From Ochromonadaceae sp. CCMP2298 (taxonomy: Eukaryota > Sar > Synurophyceae > Ochromonadales > Ochromonadaceae): a stretch of DNA of 12,005 bases. Positions 7,401-12,005 of the stretch are shown piece after piece. Position numbers and translations under genes: made by a program. Position 1 is the first letter of the stretch. Each line of letters begins with the position of its first letter. The stretch lies in NCBI GenBank assembly GCA_026770595.1, contig MU634470.1, forward strand, positions 1 to 12,005, written 5' to 3'. A model generated the notes under the pieces. That model did no database searches. It was not told where the DNA came from and worked only from the letters and a program-made list of their open reading frames with translations.

Positions 7401-10400
7401 GGGGTGTTGAGGGAGACCACGTTTTGCCCAGGCACGAACACCTGGGGATCTGGAGGTTTTGTGGGTTTAATGTGTGAGTGGTTTTTATGTGTAGAGAGTG
7501 GGTTTAATACATATTCACGATACGATTGGGTTTAATACATATTCACGATACGATTGTTTTAATACATGTTCACACAGGAGTGGGGCACATACCTGTTTCG
7601 ACGTATGTGAGCAGCATGGGGGCCCAGCAGGTGGTGCGGAATCCGTGATAGTCCTGCTCCCCTGTCTGCTCGGGTCTGTGGAGAGAGAGAGGGAGGGTTT
7701 AATACATATTCGATGAGAGTTTAATACATATTCCCACGATATACAGGGAGGGTTTAATACATGGTCACACGAGAAAAGAGTTTAATACTTAACATACCTG
7801 TTGACTCCATAGAAGTGGCCCTCGTCGGGCTGGCTGCATGAGTTGAGCGTTATGGTGGGGGAGCGGCGGTAGTTCAGGGGGTGCTCTAAGGCCCTCAGCA
7901 CGTGATGCTGCAGTATGGGGGGTTGAAGTGGGGGTTAAATAACACATATATATAAATTACACATACATACATACATATAAATTACACATACATACATACA
8001 TACATACATATATACATACATATATACATACATATATACATACATATATACATAACTAACACATACATCCATACATACCTGCAGTATGGGGGGCATGACG
8101 ATACTGGCGAAGGATATGTTGACCTCGGCCGATATGCCGGGGCTCACTGCTGCCTTATCCATCACCATGAAATTGCCATATTGGGTGGGTATATAGGTGC
8201 AGATTAGCTGATAAATTAGCAACTCCAGAGCCAGCCCGCCGACAGCCATATTGCCCGGGGCGGGTTTTCGCCCCAAAGTGGCAGATTTTACGGTGTTGGG
8301 GGGGGGGTTCTTAGTACGCCCGACGAGGGATGTCTGGCTGAGGGGGGTGAACGCATTAACCTGTACAGGGGGGGTTAATGTATATAATAGTATAGAGAGT
8401 GGGGGTTAAATACATACAACAGTATAGAGTGGGCTAAAGAGTGGGTTAAAGAGGGGGTTCCATAACACATAACACATATATATATAAATATAAATTACAC
8501 ATACATACATACCTGCGAGCGGGCGGCGGTTACGACCTCCCTAGCCACTGCGGCTGAGAGGCTCTCCAGCCATGCGGCGTTGTGGTTGTCCGGGATAATG
8601 CAGTTGGATGGCATTACGCGCACCTCGTCAGAGTAGCTGGGCTGCGGCATGGGAATAGTGCGCGCAAGGGGGAGGTGGTACTCTCTCGGCTTGTAGAGGA
8701 ACTGGTGGGCGGGCAGGGGGTAGGACAGGATAAGGTCGACCTCCTGCGCTAGCGCGGCGTCTACATGTTTGAACAAATACTGTATCAGGCCTTGTCTTTC
8801 GGGCCAGCTGTACCCCGTAATCGGCGCGACCGGCAAAAGCCCCTGGTTAACCCTGGTGAATCTCTGCAACTTCGCGGAGTGCACGATGTTCCTCCTGGAG
8901 AGAGGGGGTTTAACATGTAGTTTTCATATAAGTGGGTTTAATAAGTATTTGTCATATATTATAAGTGGGTTTAATACCTCAGCCGCATGAAGGCACTCAT
9001 CTCGGCAGCTGTGGGGGGCAGGTGCTGGCCCATGCGCAACTCCTCTGCCATAGAAAAGAGCCACCTTTTCACCTGTTTAAATGGGTTGTGTGTTTATATA
9101 GTGAGAGAGGGTTCATATGTTGTGAAATAGGTGGTTAATGTGGTAGATGGTAGAGGTTGGTATGATAGAGGGGGTTTGATATGTATTTGTAATATACAGA
9201 ATACGGGTTTAATATGTAGTTGCCATATACAGAGTAAGGGTTTAATACCTTTTCGAACAGCACCATGCGGGTATTGAATAGGTTGTTGAGGTGCGCTCTA
9301 GTGCGGTACACGGGGTGGCGCTGCTCCGTAACGGTCGAGAAGCGCTTGTGCTTCGCGTCGAAGCGCAGGGAGGACTCTTTGGCCAGCCATAACTCCTGGA
9401 TCTCCTCTGAGCGGTATCGTCTCCTCATAACGTCGAGGTCCCAATTTCTACACAGGAGCATGGTCTGGGAGGGCTTGAGCTTCCCCCCCCCCTCGTGCAT
9501 CTCGCAGCGCCGCTGTACGCCGGCCGACCAGCAGCCAAAGCACATGATGTCAGCTGAGGGGGTGGTCTCGAAACCCACGTGCTCTACTTGCTTGAACGTG
9601 AGATCCTTCGTAGATGCTAGCTCCTCACTCTCCCAGCTAGGAGATCCCGGCCTGCCCGTACCCATACCCGTACCCATACCCGTACCCGTAGCAGAGTAGA
9701 GTGTCTGCTTGTCAGATGCCTCCAGAGCCCTCCCCCTCTTAGCCTTCTTCTTATTGAAGGTGAGCTGGCTCACCAGCGGCGCGCGGGATAAATCCTCCGA
9801 GAGGGCTTTATACCCCTTCCCCGTATCTTGGGGTGGGTTTTTAGTATTATTGTGGTTGTTGAGGTCCTCGTCGGCCTCGTACCAGCGCGGGTCGGACAGC
9901 ACGGCGGAGACACTGAGTAGAGGGTTTAATAGAGAGTAAGGGTTTAATACGCATTTCAGCATATAGAGCGAGGTAATACGCATTTCAGCATATAGAGTAA
10001 GGGAATTTCAGCATATAGAGCGAGGTAATACGCATTTCAGCATATAGAGTAAGGGAATACGCATTTTAGGATAGAGATTGAGGTAATACGCATTTCAGTA
10101 TAGAGAGTGAGGGTTTGATACATAAATACACATTTATGTTTATAGTATTGGGTTATGGAGGGTGTTATACTGTAGGATTCATACTATAGGGTTTATACTG
10201 TACACATTACCTGTCGAATCGTGTGTCCAGCAAGGCGTCCAGCACCACTGTGCGCAGGTGGGGCTTGAAAGAACCGTCAGGCGCGGTCAACGCGGCGGGT
10301 TTCCCAAACCGGTCAATACCCAATAGTGTGTTAACCTGCGCCCGGGCGTCCTCTTGTTCCTCGTCCCCGTGTCTGTTGAAGTTGGCTGTGGCGTCAGCTG

Positions 10401-11523
10401 CCTGCGAACCCGCCGCCCTCCCTAGGCTGACCGCCTCCAGCGACGGCAGGGACATAGACACCTGCAGCCGCCTCTCCCCCTCCTTGTCCTTCCCGAAGGT
10501 AACTGAGCCTGAGCGCTTGAGCTTGGGCGACGGAGCCCCGTGTGTGTCGGCGATGCGGGGCAGCTTCTCCGACCCACCCCCCATGCCCATGCCCTTCCCC
10601 ATGCCCTCAGCGTCCAGGGCCGAGGGGCGGGCCCACTGCGAGCGGCCGTTGGACTGGTTGTAGTACCACTGATCCCCCGAGTCTGGGTCGTTCACCTCCA
10701 CCCAGCCTCCGAACTCATCCTCATCAAGCATGGTTTGCAATTTGTGCGTAACGGCGTACTTCTGGCGCCCTATGTGTCCCCTAAACATCGCCTGCATCTT
10801 CAAAGCACTCCGGTCCTGCTGCAGGTACGCCCTCTGGCCGCTCGCCTCCGCCAAGATCGACCTGTTTAAAGCCCTTGCAGAGTCCTCCAGCCTCGCCAGG
10901 CGGGCCTGCTCCCTGCGCACATCTGCGGCGGTGGTGTCCGGTCCCGGCACGAACGTGTCTGCATTCCCCGCCACGCGCGCCGTCTCGTCCGGGAACTGCA
11001 TCTGCCTAAACTGCGACTCCGCCACCTGCATCACGGCCAGCTTCTTCTGCGCCGCCTGCACGCGCTTGTAGTTGTCCGACTCCTCATCTATGCGCGGAGT
11101 GGCGTCCGGCGAGGCGTCGTCCAGGATCTCAATCGTAGTACGCGAGTCGTACACATGCTCCGGCTTGCGCTTCTTACCCTTCTTAACTGGCTCCTTCGTC
11201 TTCTTGACAGGTTTTGCTTTGGGCTCTGGAGCTGTACGAATGGGGGATAGTTAGATACGAGGGCAAAGATAACGGCGCCACAGTCAGTTACACACCTTTT
11301 GCAGCAGCCTTGACCTTTGGTTTGGCTCGCACGCTCTCCAGCAGAAGCTTGGTCTCATTCTATACAGGAGGGAGGGGTCAGTATTCTCGCAAGAGGGAGG
11401 GGGAGGGAGAAGGAGGGAGGGGGAGGGAGGGGGAGAGGCGATGTGGGGGGAGGGGCGAGCCGTTACCTCGAGAGCTTCCAGCTCCAGCCAGGAGTCTGCC
11501 AGCAGCGTCTGGTCCAGGTCCAT
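3817..11523 (-). CDS. 1800-residue multidomain protein: IQ motif, WW domain, Cys/His cluster, WW-like segment, Gly/Met-rich region, ankyrin repeats
   Basis: Sixteen exons on the minus strand: 11523-11467, 11359-11296, 11231-10211, 9912-9249, 9072-8978, 8894-8513, 8360-8079, 7907-7798, 7675-7593, 7449-7268, 7166-7072, 6899-6812, 6594-6513, 6415-6349, 6200-4727, 4473-3817. They sum to 5403 nt with no internal stop; all introns are GT-AG. Order: short acidic start, Lys-rich stretch (about 42-66), helical segment, IQ motif (186-196), WW domain (215-243), Cys/His cluster (505-535), conserved-looking region without a recognised fold (about 603-1010), WW-like segment (1014-1047), Gly/Met-rich disorder (1160-1335), ankyrin repeats (1716-1797). 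IQ motifs bind calmodulin, WW domains bind proline-rich peptides and ankyrin repeats bind proteins, so a cytoplasmic or cytoskeletal scaffold is likely; its partners and role are unknown. There is no signal peptide or membrane helix. ATG 11523 is the first in-frame ATG after an upstream stop, with A at -3 and G at +4. Confidence 0.87.
4474..4726 (-). other. Intron 15 of the large gene, A/T-rich with TAGTATTATT units
   Basis: Donor GTATGGG at 4726, acceptor CTATCTCAG at 4474, phase 0. In the sense direction it has tandem TTTAGTATTAT-type units of about 10 nt (about 4575-4625) and then TTTTAACCCCCCTCTC before the acceptor. It lacks the TATTAAACCC form, so it is among the least typical introns of the gene. 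Confidence 0.75.
4727..6200 (-). CDS. Exon 15 of the 1800-residue protein: long low-complexity Gly/Met/Gln region
   Basis: Residues 1092-1582, the largest exon. Residues about 1160-1335 are dominated by Gly, Met, Gln and Ser with runs such as GMGMGIGMGGQGQGGQGQG and GGGMGMGGGMGGG, then a Met-rich stretch (SMIGSMMHNMMLMDHND). The DNA shows GGTATG/GGGATG hexamer repeats, so slippage is the likely origin. The C-terminal half is of normal composition. Probably a flexible linker between the WW-like region and the ankyrin tail. Confidence 0.82.
6416..6512 (-). other. Intron 13 of the large gene: 32-nt tandem units and terminal copy of the upstream exon end
   Basis: Donor GTATTAAATCC at 6512. The TATTAAA core recurs every 32 nt (plus-strand TTTAATAC at 6441, 6473 and 6505). 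The last 16 nt of the intron (6416-6431) repeat the last 16 nt of exon 13 (6513-6528) with one mismatch. Phase 1; splicing joins HVHA to EEPSTL. Confidence 0.75.
6513..7166 (-). CDS. Exons 11-13 of the 1800-residue protein, encoding a second WW-like segment
   Basis: Exons 7166-7072, 6899-6812 and 6594-6513 encode residues 981-1068. The WW-like part is DDGVPYWYHRKTGQTFWERP at 1028-1047, which has the aromatic strand, the turn and the closing W-x2-P of WW domains. The nearest upstream Trp is W1014, 30 residues before W1044 instead of about 20-23. Either loop 1 is enlarged or the domain is degenerate. A phase 0 intron splits it between Q1041 and T1042. Confidence 0.75.
6595..6811 (-). other. Intron 12 of the large gene: longest GTATTAAACCC array
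   Basis: Donor GTATTAAACCC at 6811, acceptor CCCTCCAG at 6595. About ten degenerate units, each starting TATTAAA or TATTGAA and continuing CCC-N-CTCT, fill the intron. Six exact TTTAATAC cores occur on the plus strand. Phase 0 inside the WW-like segment. Confidence 0.72.
7450..7592 (-). other. Intron 9 of the large gene: 28-nt tandem pair
   Basis: Donor GTATGTGCC at 7592, acceptor ACCTCCAG at 7450, phase 1. Units 7503-7530 and 7531-7558 are identical over the first 26 nt and contain the plus-strand TTTAATACATATTCACGA core. Its acceptor-proximal ~25 nt nearly match those of intron 10. Confidence 0.72.
7908..8078 (-). other. Intron 7 of the large gene: flanked by a 15-nt perfect direct repeat
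   Basis: Donor GTATGTATGG at 8078, acceptor ATACTGCAG at 7908, phase 0. The last 15 nt of the intron (7908-7922) are identical to the last 15 nt of the upstream exon (8079-8093), plus-strand CTGCAGTATGGGGGG. The donor side is a long GTAT/GTATAT microsatellite. An ATAAATTACACATACATAC block is shared with intron 6. Confidence 0.78.
9249..9912 (-). CDS. Exon 4 of the 1800-residue protein: Gly/Met/Thr repeat and Cys/His cluster
   Basis: Residues 382-602. A GTGMGTGMGTG run at about 457-467 precedes a compact cluster at 505-520 (C505, C508, C517, H520), with C535 following after KLKPSQTMLLC. The Cys-x2-Cys-x8-Cys-x2-His spacing could bind zinc. I cannot assign it to a named zinc-finger family. The rest is basic and probably helical. 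Confidence 0.8.
9913..10210 (-). other. Intron 3 of the large gene, with a ~29-nt minisatellite
   Basis: Donor GTAATG at 10210, acceptor CTACTCAG at 9913, phase 2. From about 9939 to 10119 it is a minisatellite of roughly six 24-29 nt units (plus-strand GGTAATACGCATTTCAGCAT and variants). Flanking TTTAATAC copies link it to the general intron motif. Confidence 0.75.
10211..11231 (-). CDS. Exon 3 of the 1800-residue protein: Lys-rich stretch, coiled segment, IQ motif and WW domain
   Basis: Residues 41-380. It opens with a basic run (KPVKKTKEPVKKGKKRKPE). A helical Arg/Glu/Ala-rich stretch follows, then the IQ motif MQAMFRGHIGR at 186-196, with Q187, R191, G192 and R196 in consensus places. 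The WW domain follows directly: W217, YY at 230-231, N232, W240 and P243, with 23 residues between the two tryptophans as in the family. A Gly/Met run (GMGKGMGMGGG) follows. IQ next to WW suggests Ca2+/calmodulin could influence proline-ligand binding; that is inference. Confidence 0.85.
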
Positions 11524-12005
11524 TTCTAGTTCATTCAGGCTGAGACGCTGAGCCGGTGAAGAAGGGAAGGCACGCACAAGGCGTGGAATGGCCGAAGGTG
11601 CTAGATTAGAACTCGTCTCCTTCACAACAGAACAGATCGACTTGCTGCACTTTTATGGCAGTTATGTGGGAGCTTGCCCAAAATATCACAAACGACGCCA
11701 TGTTCTCCGACAGGCTGTGTGTGCCCCACAAGCATTAATTTGTATCACTGAATGTGCGCCATTTCTCTGTTTCCGTTTCGCGCCAGCGGTTGAAAGTACG
11801 TACAGTACATTGTACGTACTTCGCACCGGAGGAAATCTGGGAAAACTGTCGAGTCCCCCCCTAAAAAAGTGGCGACAAAACAGGTCGAATCCAAACGACC
11901 AAGTCTCATCTCTCACACCATTTCCAGCCACTCGTTCTCGGGCACCAGAACAGCAGTCGAGCAACAAAAGATTTTTGGTTGCGCAAACTGCCTGCTTGAG
12001 GCGCC
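11524..12005 (-). promoter_or_regulatory. Upstream region of the 1800-residue protein gene; no coding exon supported
   Basis: 482 nt with no ATG-led frame of note on either strand. The minus-strand open frame at 11686-11967 lacks an ATG and looks spurious. On the minus strand CATAAAAG (11657-11650) lies about 127 nt upstream of the ATG and could act as a TATA-like element. Beyond it lies the palindrome at 11794-11821. The right end (11840-12005) is A/C-rich and unassigned; it may belong to the promoter or 5' UTR of a further gene. Confidence 0.35.
11794..11821. promoter_or_regulatory. Perfect 10-nt inverted repeat with 8-nt spacer upstream of the large gene
   Basis: AAGTACGTAC - AGTACATT - GTACGTACTT. 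The arms are exact reverse complements and each holds two overlapping GTAC palindromes; the spacer contains a further GTAC. It lies 271 nt upstream of the ATG. It could be a binding site for a dimeric regulator or simply a hairpin-prone repeat; I know no named site of this form. Confidence 0.5.

Noticed and set aside
8271-8310. Run of C (sense strand) in exon 7 as a frameshift that would end the large protein
   Set aside because: As written the frame stays open through the run and joins both neighbouring exons correctly. The homopolymer is only a place to check for sequencing error.
9939-10119. Regularly spaced repeats as a CRISPR array
   Set aside because: There are no unique spacers, units vary, and the array sits inside an intron of a spliced eukaryotic gene.
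10223-11254. Several plus-strand open frames opposite exon 3
   Set aside because: Shadows of a G+C-rich coding exon with clear IQ and WW motifs on the minus strand.
11686-11967. Minus-strand 93-codon open frame upstream of the large gene
   Set aside because: No ATG, no supported splice sites, no recognisable protein character.

Overview
This window comes from an intron-rich nuclear genome, most likely of a unicellular eukaryote such as an alga or flagellate. Three spliced genes contain 24 short GT-AG introns (64 to 451 nt, one cut by the window edge). There are no bacterial operon features, tRNA, rRNA or transposase genes. I built the gene models by hand from splice sites and reading-frame continuity, and they stay in frame across every junction. 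The exact lineage cannot be fixed from this sequence alone.

Layout: (1) 1-1529, minus strand: the 5' part of a gene for mitochondrial ribosomal protein mL46, which runs off the left edge. (2) 1530-1952: a divergent intergenic region or shared promoter. (3) 1953-3477, plus strand: a six-exon gene for a 264-residue basic protein I do not recognise; all five of its introns are phase 0. (4) 3478-3816: a short convergent 3'/3' region. (5) 3817-11523, minus strand: one 16-exon gene for an 1800-residue multidomain protein with an IQ motif, a WW domain, a Cys/His cluster, a second WW-like segment, Gly/Met-rich low complexity and C-terminal ankyrin repeats. (6) 11524-12005: upstream region of that gene, with a 10+8+10 nt perfect palindrome.

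The most unusual feature is the introns. A short motif, sense-strand TATTAAACCC followed by pyrimidines, recurs many times in introns of all three genes and always faces the direction of transcription. It often forms 28-32 nt tandem units, each restating a donor-like GTATTAAACCC. Some introns are visibly related to another intron in the same gene. Two introns end in a 15-16 nt copy of the last bases of the upstream exon, the footprint expected of recent intron gain by insertion or tandem duplication. Together these point to an introner-like, actively multiplying or expanding intron family. The three genes show no evident functional link.
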